64,000 nt of DNA, from NCBI RefSeq assembly GCF_023952475.1, contig NZ_JALHRX010000004.1, positions 62,001-126,000 on the forward strand. Reading direction: 5' to 3'. This DNA comes from Cupriavidus sp. WGlv3 (GTDB lineage: Bacteria > Pseudomonadota > Gammaproteobacteria > Burkholderiales > Burkholderiaceae). Below, piece by piece: positions 42,250 to 51,856 of the stretch. Numbering within the stretch: position 1 is the first letter of the stretch; every line of letters starts with the position of its first letter. The position numbers and the translations under genes are program-made. The notes beneath the pieces were generated by a model. It made no database searches. It saw nothing but the letters and a program-made list of their open reading frames with translations, and was not told where the DNA came from.

Positions 42250-43305
42250 ATGACCGCACAACCTACCAAGAAGCTCTATATCTCCGACGTGACGCTGCGC
42301 GACGGCAGTCACGCCATCCGCCACCAGTACAGCCTGGAACACGTGCGCCGCATTGCCGCGGCGCTCGACGCGGCCCGCGTCGATTCGATCGAAGTGGCGC
42401 ACGGCGATGGGCTGTCGGGCTCCAGCTTCAACTACGGCTTCGGCGCGCACACGGACCTGGAATGGATTGCCGCGGTGGCCGAAACCGTGCGCCATGCCCG
42501 CGTGGCCACGCTGCTGCTGCCCGGCGTGGGCACCGTGCATGACCTGCGCGCCGCCTACGACGCCGGTGCGCGCGTGGTGCGCGTGGCCACGCACTGCACC
42601 GAGGCCGACGTCTCGCGCCAGCATATCGAATACGCGCACAAACTCGGCATGGATACCGTCGGCTTCCTGATGATGAGCCACATGACCACGCCTGCGGCGC
42701 TGGCGCAGCAGGCCAAGCTGATGGAAAGCTACGGCGCCCAGTGCGTGTATGTGGTCGATTCCGGCGGCGCGCTGGGCATGCAGGACGTGCGCGAGCGCTT
42801 TCGCGCGTTCAAGGATGTGCTGCGGCCGGAAACCCAGACCGGCATGCATGCCCACCACAACCTGAGCCTGGGCGTGGCCAACTCGATTGTCGCGGTGGAG
42901 GAAGGCTGCGACCGCATCGACGCCAGCCTGGCCGGCATGGGCGCCGGCGCTGGCAATGCACCGCTCGAGGTCTTTATCGCCGCCGCCGAACGCCTGGGCT
43001 GGCAGCACGGCTGCGATCTTTATACGCTGATGGATGCCGCCGACGACATCGTGCGCCCGCTACAGGACCGCCCCGTCCGCGTCGACCGCGAGACCCTGGC
43101 GCTGGGCTACGCCGGGGTCTATTCCAGCTTCCTGCGCCACGCCGAAGCCGCCGCGGCGCGCTACGGGCTGGGCACGGTCGACATCCTGGTCGAGCTGGGC
43201 AAGCGGCGCATGGTGGGCGGGCAGGAGGACATGATCGTGGATGTTGCGCTGGACCTGCTGGCGCGGCGCGATGCGCCTACCGTCGGGCGTAGCGCTGGAG
43301 TGTGA
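42250..43305 (+). CDS. dmpG: 4-Hydroxy-2-oxovalerate aldolase
   Basis: A 351-residue metal-dependent class II aldolase that splits 4-hydroxy-2-oxovalerate into pyruvate and acetaldehyde. The HMGL-like TIM barrel begins with [20 protein letters not shown], where Arg and Asp are catalytic. Metal-ligand histidines are in [16 protein letters not shown]-terminal helical domain forms the channel to DmpF. The start MTAQPTKK follows AGGAAGACCAAC. It closes the phenol pathway; 43306-43568 contains no further gene. Confidence 0.95.
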   Translation: MTAQPTKKLYISDVTLRDGSHAIRHQYSLEHVRRIAAALDAARVDSIEVAHGDGLSGSSFNYGFGAHTDLEWIAAVAETVRHARVATLLLPGVGTVHDLRAAYDAGARVVRVATHCTEADVSRQHIEYAHKLGMDTVGFLMMSHMTTPAALAQQAKLMESYGAQCVYVVDSGGALGMQDVRERFRAFKDVLRPETQTGMHAHHNLSLGVANSIVAVEEGCDRIDASLAGMGAGAGNAPLEVFIAAAERLGWQHGCDLYTLMDAADDIVRPLQDRPVRVDRETLALGYAGVYSSFLRHAEAAAARYGLGTVDILVELGKRRMVGGQEDMIVDVALDLLARRDAPTVGRSAGV

Positions 43306-43568
43306 GTCGCGGCGCACCCTTTGCACTCCCTCGCGCCCATTGCACCCGCCCCCCCACTCTCGTAGGGAACAGTTCCCCGCAACCTTACCGTTAGCCCCCG
43401 CAACAAAGAGCACGGATGCCAGCCAGGGCCATGCGCCCTGGCGATCCCGCATATCGTGTCGACCGGCAGGAACGGGCGCGCAGTGGCATGCCGCAGTCGG
43501 CATGCAACAGGGTTAGAACCATAACAACGGAAGCGCATACGTCTTCTTGGACGGTAAGGGGAGTGATC

Positions 43569-45197
43569 ATGAGTATTTTCAGGAGTCTGTCCATCCGCAC
43601 GCGGCTGCTGGCCGGGTTCGGCATGCTGGCGGGCGTGGTGCTGGTGGTATCGGCGTATTCGATGCATGCGCTTGGCGAGGCGACGGCGGGTTTCAATGAC
43701 TACCTGAACGGGTTGAATGCCCGGGCGGAAATGGCGGCGCAGGTGCGCAACGCGGTCGACCGGCGCGCCATCGCGGCGCGCAACCTGGTGCTGGTGACGG
43801 ACGCCGCCGAGCTGGAGCGCGAGAAGGCCGATGCCCTGCGCGCGCACGAAGACGTGCAGACCCGGCTGGCGCGGCTCAGCGAGATGGTGCGCCAACCTGG
43901 CGTCAGCGACGAGGCGCGCAAGCTGGTGGAGGAGGTCGCCAAGGTGGAGGCGCAGTATGGTCCGGTCGCCACCGGCATTGTCGGGCTGGCAGTCGAGCGC
44001 AAGATCGAGGAAGCCATCGGCCGGATCGACAAGCAATGCCGTCCGTTGCTGGCGGCGCTGATCAGGTCGACCGATGCCTACGCCGAGTTCACCAGGAGCC
44101 GCCAGAAGGAAATGGAGCGCAGGCTCGAGGCGGACTACGAGCGCCAGCGCAACCTGCTGGTGCTGATTTCGCTGGTGTCCGCGGTCATTGCGCTTGCCGG
44201 CGGCGTGCTGATCACGCGTGCCATCACGCGCCCGATCCAGCGCGCCGTGGAGGTGGCCGGCACCGTCGCCGGCGGCGACCTGGGCGCGCGCATCGAAGTG
44301 GACCGCGATGACGAGACCGGCCGCCTGCTGGCGGCATTGCGCGACATGAACGAGCGCCTGACCGGCACCGTCACCCGCGTGCGCGCCAGCAGCGGCAATA
44401 TCGCCATCAGCACCAGCGAGATTGCCCGCGGCAACGCCGACCTGAGCAGCCGCACCGAGGAGCAGGCGGCCTCGCTGGAGCAGACCGCGGCGAGCATGGA
44501 GGAGCTGACCGAGACCGTGCGCCAGAACACCGAGAATGCGCGCCAGGCCAGCGAACTCGCGCGCAACGCCGCCGATGTGGCGCAACGCGGCAGCACCACG
44601 GTGCAGCGCGTGGTCGGCACGATGCAGGACATCAGCGCCAGCTCGAGCAAGATCGCGGAGATCACCGGCATCATCGAGGGCATTGCGTTCCAGACCAATA
44701 TCCTGGCGCTGAACGCCGCGGTGGAAGCGGCGCGCGCCGGCGAACAGGGCCGCGGCTTTGCCGTGGTGGCGAGCGAGGTGCGCGGGCTGGCCCAGCGTTC
44801 CTCCAGCGCGGCCAAGGAAATCAAGGACCTGATCGAGGCGTCGGGACGGCAGGTTCAGGATGGTTCGTCGCTGGCCAGCGAGGCCGGCCAGACCATGACC
44901 GAGGTGACCCAGGCGGTGGCGCGCGTGACCGGCATCGTCGAGGAGATCGCGACGGCGTCGGCCGAGCAGACCCGCGGCATCGAGCAGGTCAACCAGGCCA
45001 TCGTGCAGATCGACCAGGTCACGCAGCAGAACGCATCGCTGGTGAGCGAAGCGGCCAATGCCTCGCGCGCGCTGGAAGAGCAGGGCCGCGAACTGAGCGA
45101 GGTGGTGGCGTTCTTCCGCCTGCCTGGTGAGGGTAGTGGACGTGTCGGGGCGCCCGGTTTGGCACAGCGTGCGGTGGGTGCGATGGCAACGGCGTAG
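43569..45197 (+). CDS. Methyl-accepting chemotaxis protein (Tar/Tsr-like)
   Basis: Transmembrane chemoreceptor of 542 residues. TM1 is about residues 10-31 and a four-helix-bundle periplasmic sensor covers 32-190. TM2 ([21 protein letters not shown]) is about 192-213, followed by HAMP (214-268) and the cytoplasmic signalling domain with the hairpin tip [31 protein letters not shown]. The start [14 protein letters not shown] follows GGGGAGTGATC. Position directly after the phenol pathway suggests taxis to an aromatic or its products, by inference. It has no CheR-tether pentapeptide at the C-terminus. Confidence 0.94.
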   Translation: MSIFRSLSIRTRLLAGFGMLAGVVLVVSAYSMHALGEATAGFNDYLNGLNARAEMAAQVRNAVDRRAIAARNLVLVTDAAELEREKADALRAHEDVQTRLARLSEMVRQPGVSDEARKLVEEVAKVEAQYGPVATGIVGLAVERKIEEAIGRIDKQCRPLLAALIRSTDAYAEFTRSRQKEMERRLEADYERQRNLLVLISLVSAVIALAGGVLITRAITRPIQRAVEVAGTVAGGDLGARIEVDRDDETGRLLAALRDMNERLTGTVTRVRASSGNIAISTSEIARGNADLSSRTEEQAASLEQTAASMEELTETVRQNTENARQASELARNAADVAQRGSTTVQRVVGTMQDISASSSKIAEITGIIEGIAFQTNILALNAAVEAARAGEQGRGFAVVASEVRGLAQRSSSAAKEIKDLIEASGRQVQDGSSLASEAGQTMTEVTQAVARVTGIVEEIATASAEQTRGIEQVNQAIVQIDQVTQQNASLVSEAANASRALEEQGRELSEVVAFFRLPGEGSGRVGAPGLAQRAVGAMATA

Positions 45198-45209
45198 CGC
45201 CGCCGTACT

Positions 45210-45250
45210 CCCTCTCCCTCCGGGAGAGGGGAGCAAACCGGGAGCAAACC
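45210..45250 (+). repeat. Small dispersed hairpin repeat, copy 2, with tandem GGGAGCAAACC
   Basis: CCCTCTCCC (45210-45218) pairs perfectly with GGGAGAGGG (45222-45230) across a 3-nt loop and is followed by two direct copies of GGGAGCAAACC. Copy 1 lies inverted at 37846-37877. It sits 12 bp after the chemoreceptor stop and may act as its terminator. Confidence 0.65.
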
Positions 45251-45317
45251 GGCGGATGCATCGGCGGCGCGGGGCGGGTAGACTTGCCTGTCCCACTTCC
45301 CTTCCATCGCCACCGCC

Positions 45318-46280
45318 ATGACCGCCCTGCCGATCTCCTTCGACGACGTTGCCGCCGCGCACGAACGCATCCGCGCGGCTGCCCATCGCACCCCGGTGCT
45401 GACCTCCGCCACCGCCGACGCGGCCACCGGGGCGCAGCTGTTCTTCAAGTGCGAGAACTTCCAGCGCATCGGTGCCTTCAAGTTCCGCGGCGCCTACAAC
45501 GCCATTGCCCAGTTCACGCCGCAGCAGAAGGCGGGCGGGGTGCTGGCGTTCTCTTCCGGCAACCACGCGCAGGCGATCGCGCTGTCCGCGCGCCTGCTGG
45601 GCGTGCAGGCGGTGATCGTGATGCCGCAGGACGCCCCCGCGATCAAGATCGAGGCCACGCGCGGCTATGGCGCCGAGGTGGTGCTGTACGACCGCTACCG
45701 CGACGACCGCGAGGCCCTGGGCCGGCGCATCGCCGGGGAGCGCGGCATGACGCTGATCCCGCCCTACGACCACCCGCATGTGATGGCCGGACAAGGCACG
45801 GCGGCCAAGGAACTGTTCGAGGAAACCGGTCCGCTGGACATGCTGGTGGTGTGCCTGGGCGGCGGTGGCCTGCTGTCCGGCTGCGCGGTTGCGGCACAGG
45901 CGATGGCGCCCGGATGCGCCGTGTACGGTGTCGAGCCCGAGGCCGGCAACGACGGCCAGCGCAGCCTGCGCAGCGGCGAGATCGTTCGCATCGACACCCC
46001 GCGCACTATTGCCGACGGGGCGCAGACGCCGTACCTGGGCAACCACACCTTCGCCGTGATCCGCGAACTGGTGACGGATATCGCCACCGTGTCTGACGTC
46101 GAACTGGTCGAGACCATGAAGTTCTTCGCCGGCCGCATGAAGATCGTCACCGAGCCCACCGGCTGCCTGGCCGCGGCCGCGGTGCTGCATGGCAAGCTCG
46201 ATGTGAAGGGCAAGCGCGTGGGTATTATCGTGTCGGGCGGGAATGTGGACCTGCGTGCGTTTGCGGGCTTTGTCGGCTAG
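45318..46280 (+). CDS. PLP-dependent threonine/serine dehydratase-like enzyme
   Basis: Fold-type II pyridoxal-phosphate enzyme of 320 residues, the length of serine racemase and threo-3-hydroxyaspartate ammonia-lyase rather than biosynthetic IlvA, since it lacks the regulatory ACT domain. The Schiff-base Lys is Lys55 in GAFKFRGAYNA. SSGNHAQAIAL binds the substrate carboxylate and CLGGGGLLSGCAV the phosphate. It may deaminate L-serine, L-threonine or 3-hydroxyaspartate; the sequence alone does not choose. It is convergent with a LysR gene and appears monocistronic. Confidence 0.85.
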   Translation: MTALPISFDDVAAAHERIRAAAHRTPVLTSATADAATGAQLFFKCENFQRIGAFKFRGAYNAIAQFTPQQKAGGVLAFSSGNHAQAIALSARLLGVQAVIVMPQDAPAIKIEATRGYGAEVVLYDRYRDDREALGRRIAGERGMTLIPPYDHPHVMAGQGTAAKELFEETGPLDMLVVCLGGGGLLSGCAVAAQAMAPGCAVYGVEPEAGNDGQRSLRSGEIVRIDTPRTIADGAQTPYLGNHTFAVIRELVTDIATVSDVELVETMKFFAGRMKIVTEPTGCLAAAAVLHGKLDVKGKRVGIIVSGGNVDLRAFAGFVG

Positions 46281-46292
46281 CGCGGCCGGCGC

Positions 46293-47198
46293 TCAGCTCT
46301 TTGCCGCCATGCTCGCGTCCACGGCTTGCTTCACGAAGGCCCTGACCGCGGGCGACATCTCGCGCCGGCGATAGGCCAGCGCGAGATGGACTGCCAGGCG
46401 GAAATCCGCAACCGGTTTGTAGAAGACCCCAGGCTGCGAGAAGTTCTGCATCGACTCCGGCACGATCGCGACCCCGTACCCCGCGGAGGCGAGGCTGGCG
46501 GCCGAAATAAAGTCCTGCACGCGATACTCCAGGCGCGGCGTAAAGCCTCCCGCCTTTCCCAGCGCGGTCAATGCGAAGCCAAATCCTTCCTCGTCGGCAA
46601 ACTGCGGAATGATGAACGGCTGATCGGCAAACTCCCGGGCCGCAACCGGTCCGCGCCTGGCCAGCGGGTGGTGGCTTGCCATCGCAGTCAGCAAGCGCTC
46701 GGTTTGCACGATCTTCGTCTCGATTCCTGCCGGACCTAGTCGCCGTGGCCTGACGATGCCCACGTCGATCCGGCCATCGTTCAGCGCGTCGAGCTGGCGT
46801 GGCGTCTCCATGGGTACGACCTCGACCCGGACCAGCTCATGGTGCTTGCGGAAGTCACCCAACATCCTTGACAACAGACCGGTGCTGACGCCGGAGGCGA
46901 CGTAGCCAATGCGGATAACCCCGGCAAGCCCTCTGGCAGCCAGCCGGCCGACCTGGTCGGCGCGCGCTATGTGGCGCAATGCGGCTTCCGCTTCCGCGTA
47001 GAACAGCCGGCCGGCATCGGTCAGCGTGACCGGCTTGCGCTTGTTGCGGTTCAGCAGCGGGACGCCCAGGTCTTTCTCCAGCCGCTGGATCTGCGTGCTC
47101 AGGCCTGACTGCGCAACCCCCAGGCGATCCGCCGCCTTCGCAAAGTGAAGTTCCTCCGCTACCGCGAGGAAGCACTGCAGTTGACGGACATCGAGCAT
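46293..47198 (-). CDS. LysR-family transcriptional regulator
   Basis: A 301-residue regulator. The N-terminal winged helix is MLDVRQLQCFLAVAEELHFA, then ADRLGVAQSGLSTQIQRLEKDLGVPLL, and the C-terminal periplasmic-binding-like effector domain covers about residues 90-295. It is divergent from an acyl-CoA dehydrogenase operon with 112 bp between starts, the usual arrangement for a LysR activator of that operon. The ligand is unknown, presumably the acid or CoA ester metabolised there. Confidence 0.94.
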   Translation of the reverse strand: MLDVRQLQCFLAVAEELHFAKAADRLGVAQSGLSTQIQRLEKDLGVPLLNRNKRKPVTLTDAGRLFYAEAEAALRHIARADQVGRLAARGLAGVIRIGYVASGVSTGLLSRMLGDFRKHHELVRVEVVPMETPRQLDALNDGRIDVGIVRPRRLGPAGIETKIVQTERLLTAMASHHPLARRGPVAAREFADQPFIIPQFADEEGFGFALTALGKAGGFTPRLEYRVQDFISAASLASAGYGVAIVPESMQNFSQPGVFYKPVADFRLAVHLALAYRRREMSPAVRAFVKQAVDASMAAKS

Positions 47199-47228
47199 CG
47201 TTTAATCGCAAAAGCAGAACAAAGATTA

Positions 47229-47245
47229 CTCCATGCTAGCTGGAG
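47229..47245. promoter_or_regulatory. Dyad in the LysR/acyl-CoA dehydrogenase intergenic region
   Basis: CTCCATGCTAGCTGGAG is a 17-bp sequence with CTCCA/TGGAG arms around GCTAGC, centrally located between the divergent starts. It is a candidate LysR binding site, although it does not follow T-N11-A strictly. Confidence 0.4.
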
Positions 47246-47310
47246 CGTATCAAAGATTCCAGATGAAATGACGCCATCGACTAGCCAAGAGGCATGACAG
47301 GAGACCGCAT

Positions 47311-48486
47311 ATGAATGAGCTTTGGCACCCGCAATTGGGCGAGTCCGAATCGAGGTGGCAACAACAGGCGCAAGCCTTGACCGCGCAAGCCTTTGCGCCA
47401 CTGGCCGAGGCAATCGACCGGGACCAACGCTATCCGGTCGAGCATCTGCCCAGGCTGCTCGAGGCGACGATCTCCGGCATGTTCGTGCCGAAGGCATATG
47501 GCGGCGAAGGTGCATCGCTGACGGCCGTGGTCGCCGTGGTCGAAGCCGTGGCACAGGGTTGCGCGTCGACGTCGGCGATCCTGGCGGCGCTGGCACTGGG
47601 CGCGTTTCCGATTCTGCTGGCCGGCAGTGAAGCCCAGAAGCAGGCGCTGCTCGGCGGACTGGCCCGGCGCGGTGAGGCGGTGAACTTTGCCCTCAGCGAA
47701 CGCGAAGCAGGTTCCGACCCGTCGGCCATCCAGGCGACGGCGGTGCGCGAGGGCGACGGCTGGCGTATTCGTGGCGAGAAGTGCTGGCTGGGCAACGGTG
47801 GCCACTCGAAGCATTTCATCGTCTTTGCCCGCACCGGCGACGTGGCCACGCGCAAGGCGATTTCAGCATTCGTGGTGCCGCGGGATACCGAGGGTCTTGT
47901 CGTCGATTTCTATGAAGACAAGATGGGCATCCGTGGCACGACAACGACCAACCTCAGGCTCGACGTCTGGGTGCCGGCAGACAGCATCGTTGGCGCCGAA
48001 GGCGATGGCCTCAAGCTGGCTCTGGCAACGCTCACTGTCGGGCGGGTGGTGGTGGCGGCCCAGGCCAACGGCATCGCGCTCTGTGCGTACCACGCCGCGC
48101 GGCGCTACGCGGTGACCCGCAAGACCTTTGGCCACACCCTGATCGACCATCAGGGCGTCGGCTTCAAGCTGGCCGATGCGGCCATGCACCTGTCGGCGGC
48201 GCGCATGTTCACGTATGAAGCGGCTCGCCGCTATGACGAGGGCAAGGACATCGGAACGCTCGGCGCCATGGCCAAGCTCTATGCCAGCGAAGCGTCCCAT
48301 GATGTCGTGGACGACGCGGTGCAGATCCTTGGTGGCCGGGGCTATGTGAAACCGAATGTCGTGGAGCGATGCTATCGCGACCAGCGCATTGTCGAGATCT
48401 ACGAAGGTACGTCTGAAATCCAGCGCATTGTTCTTGCACGGGCCGTCAAGAAGGGTGCGCTCGCCGATATCGAGGCCGCGCAATGA
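47311..48486 (+). CDS. Acyl-CoA dehydrogenase
   Basis: FAD-dependent acyl-CoA dehydrogenase of 391 residues introducing an alpha-beta double bond. NFALSEREAGSDPSAIQA, GEKCWLGNGGHSKHFIVFART and IYEGTSEIQRIVLARAV are family motifs, the last holding the usual catalytic Glu. The first gene of an operon divergent from LysR, it is coupled by an ATGA overlap to an unrecognised gene, then a CaiB transferase and a Bug receptor. The set could import, activate and oxidise a carboxylic acid. Confidence 0.92.
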   Translation: MNELWHPQLGESESRWQQQAQALTAQAFAPLAEAIDRDQRYPVEHLPRLLEATISGMFVPKAYGGEGASLTAVVAVVEAVAQGCASTSAILAALALGAFPILLAGSEAQKQALLGGLARRGEAVNFALSEREAGSDPSAIQATAVREGDGWRIRGEKCWLGNGGHSKHFIVFARTGDVATRKAISAFVVPRDTEGLVVDFYEDKMGIRGTTTTNLRLDVWVPADSIVGAEGDGLKLALATLTVGRVVVAAQANGIALCAYHAARRYAVTRKTFGHTLIDHQGVGFKLADAAMHLSAARMFTYEAARRYDEGKDIGTLGAMAKLYASEASHDVVDDAVQILGGRGYVKPNVVERCYRDQRIVEIYEGTSEIQRIVLARAVKKGALADIEAAQ

Positions 48487-49562
48487 CGCATATGAAGCCA
48501 ACGGATGCCGGGATGCCGAACCCGGAACCATACCAGCCGCAGGCTGGCTGGCGCGCCGTCGCCGGCCTCTACCACGCGTTTTTCACCGGTATCGTCTTGT
48601 CGACCGTGACCCGCAAGGGAACGCCGGCGGCGGCGGAACTGGTCTACGAGATCTTCTGCCGCCAGCGCCGCGAGCGCTTCCTGGCCGGACTGCGCAAGCT
48701 TGGCATCGACGGACTGCCGCCAGCGGTGGCGGCGGCCCAGTATCACTACCTCTCAAACCATATTGGCGGCGTCGCCGTGCAGTACATGCACGAGAGCGAC
48801 CGGAAGGCGTGGATCCGCTACAACGCGCCGCGCTGGATCTGGTCCGGCACGGCGCTTTGCGGCATTCCTTCCGAAGTCTCGCGCGCGATGCTGGCAGGCT
48901 GGCATGCCCAGAATGGCGTGACCCTCGGCAAACCGCGCCTGGGCTTTGTCTGCACCAAGCAGGCAGCAGACGGGCAATCCGGTCTGGAAGGCTACTACTA
49001 CGAATACGACCATGAGCTCGAGCCCCATGAGCGGCTTCGTTTTGCGCGCAATGAAGTGGCGCCGGACTTCGATGCTGCCGCGGCACCGACCCTGCCTACC
49101 GACGCCTGGCCGCAGGCACGGCTAGACAAGGCCAGGCGCAACTACGCGATGGAATACGTGCGCACCGCGCTTCCCGTCGCGGCAAACCTCTGGGGACCGC
49201 ATGAAGCGGAGCGGCTGCTGCGGCTGACAGCAAGGATGATCGGCATGCAGTTCTATCACGAGACCGCTGCGCAGCTCGGCACACCGGTCGACAAATCCGC
49301 TGCCAGCTTCGCCAGGTTCATGGAGACGCTGGCGCGAGCCCAGGATGATGCGTGCGAAATCGGCGGCTTCGGCAGCCAGGTCTACCAACGCGGCTGGACG
49401 CTGATGGATTCGGTGGCCGACGCGCATCCCTGCGTGGCCGACGCATGGTGCGGCCTGTTCGAAGGCGCGCTGGCAGCGCACAACCATCGCCTGTCCCTGA
49501 AAACCAGCTGGCACAAGGGCAAGCAAGGCTATGCCTTTGAGTGGGCGATCGAAGGAGACTGA
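48483..49562 (+). CDS. Unrecognised conserved-looking protein in the acyl-CoA operon
   Basis: A 359-residue soluble protein that I cannot assign to a family. It is rich in Trp, Tyr, His and Cys. Distinct stretches include AAAQYHYLSNHIGGVAVQYM, APRWIWSGTALCGIPSEV and LLRLTARMIGMQFYHETAAQ. No signal peptide, nucleotide motif or cofactor signature is seen. Codon usage is like its neighbours. It starts within the stop of the acyl-CoA dehydrogenase (ATGA) and its stop is adjacent to the CaiB start, so it is an integral member of the operon. It probably performs a pathway-specific step such as hydration, hydrolysis or decarboxylation; this is inference. Confidence 0.8.
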   Translation: MTHMKPTDAGMPNPEPYQPQAGWRAVAGLYHAFFTGIVLSTVTRKGTPAAAELVYEIFCRQRRERFLAGLRKLGIDGLPPAVAAAQYHYLSNHIGGVAVQYMHESDRKAWIRYNAPRWIWSGTALCGIPSEVSRAMLAGWHAQNGVTLGKPRLGFVCTKQAADGQSGLEGYYYEYDHELEPHERLRFARNEVAPDFDAAAAPTLPTDAWPQARLDKARRNYAMEYVRTALPVAANLWGPHEAERLLRLTARMIGMQFYHETAAQLGTPVDKSAASFARFMETLARAQDDACEIGGFGSQVYQRGWTLMDSVADAHPCVADAWCGLFEGALAAHNHRLSLKTSWHKGKQGYAFEWAIEGD

Positions 49563-49563
49563 A

Positions 49564-50730
49564 ATGGCCGATGCAAGCAATGTTGAAGTCCGCCAAGGGG
49601 CGCTCTCCGGGCTGCGTGTCGTCGATGCATCGCGCGTGCTGGCGGGCCCGTTGTGCGGGCAGATCCTTGGCGACCACGGTGCTGACGTGATCAAGATCGA
49701 GGCGCCGGAGGGCGATGAGTGCCGGGGCTTCGGCCCGCCTTTCGTGGACGGCGCATCCGCGTACTTCCGCGCCGTCAACCGCAACAAGCGCAGCATGATC
49801 CTCGACATGAATCGCGAGGCCGACAGGGAGACCTTCTGGCAGCTGCTGGAGACCGCGGATGTCCTGATCGAGAACTTCAAGGCGAGCACGCTGAGGACAT
49901 GGGACATCGACAATCCGTCCCGCATGACGGAGCGTTTTCCGCGGCTCATCCACTGCCGGATCACCGGCTTTGGCGATGACGGCCCACTGGGGCAGCTGCC
50001 TGGCTACGATGCGGCAGTGCAAGCCATGGCCGGCCTGCTTAGCATCAACGGCGAGCCGGGAGGCAATCCCATTCGCCTTGGCGTGCCGGTGGTGGATCTG
50101 ACCACGGGCATGAATGCCGCAATGGCGGTGCTGCTGGCTTTGAATGCGCGCAACCAGACCGGTCGCGGTCAGCTTGCCGATGTGAGCCTGTATGACTCCG
50201 CGGTATCGGTCGCCCATCCGTTCCTGACTAATTTCCTGGCCTCCGGGGTGACGCCGAAGCCGACCGGAAACAGTCATCCCAATATCGTTCCGTACGACAT
50301 TTTCCAGACCGCGACCTGCCCGCTGTTCGTCGCGGTGGCCAACGACCGCCTGTTCGCGAAGCTTTGCCAGGCATTGGGTGCCGGGCACCTGCCGGATGAC
50401 GAGCGCTTTGCCACCAATCGCCAGCGCGTAGCAAATCGCGAAGCGCTGACGGTCGAGTTGTCCCGGGCCTTTGCCGCGGTGGATGGCGAATCCTTTGGCA
50501 AGGCGCTGCTGGCGCAGAACGTTCCTGCCGCGCCCATTCTGAGCATTGCAGACGTTGCCGGGGCGCCCCATACCCTGCACCGGCGGATGGTGGTCAGGCA
50601 AGGCGACTACGTCGGTCCCGGTGTTCCCATCAAGCTGAGCGGGACGCCGGCGTCGGTTCGGAGCGGTCCGCCCGCCTTGGGTAGCTTGAAGGGCGTAGCG
50701 GGCGCAGCCAACGACGTGTGGAAGAAGTGA
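49564..50730 (+). CDS. CaiB/BaiF (class III) CoA-transferase
   Basis: A 388-residue family III CoA-transferase. The opening LSGLRVVDASRVLAGPLCGQ, then ILGDHGADVIKIEAPEGDE, NKRSMILDMNREADRETFW and the catalytic-Asp region YDAAVQAMAGLLSINGEP are diagnostic. It begins one base after the preceding stop with GAAGGAGACTGAA as ribosome binding site. It would form the CoA thioester oxidised by the acyl-CoA dehydrogenase, with substrate supplied through the Bug receptor encoded next. Confidence 0.93.
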   Translation: MADASNVEVRQGALSGLRVVDASRVLAGPLCGQILGDHGADVIKIEAPEGDECRGFGPPFVDGASAYFRAVNRNKRSMILDMNREADRETFWQLLETADVLIENFKASTLRTWDIDNPSRMTERFPRLIHCRITGFGDDGPLGQLPGYDAAVQAMAGLLSINGEPGGNPIRLGVPVVDLTTGMNAAMAVLLALNARNQTGRGQLADVSLYDSAVSVAHPFLTNFLASGVTPKPTGNSHPNIVPYDIFQTATCPLFVAVANDRLFAKLCQALGAGHLPDDERFATNRQRVANREALTVELSRAFAAVDGESFGKALLAQNVPAAPILSIADVAGAPHTLHRRMVVRQGDYVGPGVPIKLSGTPASVRSGPPALGSLKGVAGAANDVWKK

Positions 50731-50767
50731 GTCGTCAGCAAGCAGAGAACAACCACAGGAGACAGAA

Positions 50768-51730
50768 ATGAAGCGCATCGTTCAAGCCGTGTTTTTTGCT
50801 GCCGCGCTGGTGGCCAATGCAGCGGTCGTTGCGGCGGACACCTACCCAGGCAACAAGACCATCAAGATTGTCGCGGCGTTCTCGGCAGGCAGCGCTACCG
50901 ATACCAGCGCGCGCATCCTGGCGGAAGAGCTGCGCAAGGACCTGGGGACAACGGTCGTCGTCGAGAACCGTCCCGGTGCCCAGGGCGTGATCGGTACCGA
51001 GTACGCAGTCAAGTCACCGAAGGATGGCTACACCCTGACCATCTCGAGCAGTTCCATCAATTCGATCAATCCCGGGCTCGTCAAAAATCTGCCGTACGAT
51101 GCGACGCAAGATTTCACCCACATTGCGCGCCTCACCACGATGCCGGCGTTGCTGCTGGTTCGCAACGACAGCGATATCAAGACCGTGGCGCAGCTTGTGG
51201 AGCGCGGCAAGAGCGGCAAGCTGAACTTTGGCTATGGCTCGCCGGGTGGCCAGGTAGCGGCGGAAGCGTTCAACCGGATTGCCGGTATCCAGGCCGTTGG
51301 CGTGTCCTACAAGAGCCAGCCTCCGGCGCTGACCGACCTGGCTGGCGGACAGATCGACTATGTCGTCGGCGACCTGTCGGTGGCAACGGCGCTGATGAGA
51401 GGAGGGAAGATCCGCGCGCTGGCGGTCAGCACGGAACATCGCCTGCCCGAGTGGAAGAACGTCCCCACGTTCGCGGAAGCGGGCTTCAAGTCCTACGACC
51501 TGGTGTTCTGGGTCGGGCTTGCCGGGCCGGCAGGCATTCCGGCGGAAGTCGTGCAGCGCCTGAATGCATCGGTCAACAAGGCACTGGCCCGGCCTGAAGT
51601 CCGCGAGCGCTTCATGGGCATGGGCATGGAGGTCGCCCCGAATGGGGTCGAGGCGCAGCAACAGTTCGTGCGCGCGCAGTTGCAAAGCTGGGCGACACGG
51701 ATGAATGAGGCGAATATCAAGCCCGAGTGA
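50768..51730 (+). CDS. Bug-family periplasmic solute receptor
   Basis: A 320-residue receptor closing the LysR-controlled operon. The signal peptide ends VVAADTYPG; the family signature TIKIVAAFSAGSATDTSAR is somewhat divergent, lacking the PFxPGG glycine pair. LPYDATQDFTHIARL and the terminal MNEANIKPE are typical. AGGAGACAGAA precedes the ATG. Its ligand is presumably the free acid handled by the co-transcribed CoA-transferase. Confidence 0.92.
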   Translation: MKRIVQAVFFAAALVANAAVVAADTYPGNKTIKIVAAFSAGSATDTSARILAEELRKDLGTTVVVENRPGAQGVIGTEYAVKSPKDGYTLTISSSSINSINPGLVKNLPYDATQDFTHIARLTTMPALLLVRNDSDIKTVAQLVERGKSGKLNFGYGSPGGQVAAEAFNRIAGIQAVGVSYKSQPPALTDLAGGQIDYVVGDLSVATALMRGGKIRALAVSTEHRLPEWKNVPTFAEAGFKSYDLVFWVGLAGPAGIPAEVVQRLNASVNKALARPEVRERFMGMGMEVAPNGVEAQQQFVRAQLQSWATRMNEANIKPE

Positions 51731-51856
51731 GGATGTGCAAGGAAGGGCACAGCGCCTTGGGTCGATGAGGTCGAGGCAACTTGACCGTGCTCGGGGGAAT
51801 CCTTGCCCGACCCAGCCCTCTAAGCTCCAGACATCATGACTGGAGCCTGGACGAAC

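Noticed and set aside
43161..46190. A 1,009-codon open frame antisense to dmpG, the chemoreceptor and the dehydratase
   Set aside because: It spans three well-supported genes and their gaps, with His/Arg/Gln-rich low-complexity translation typical of shadow frames.
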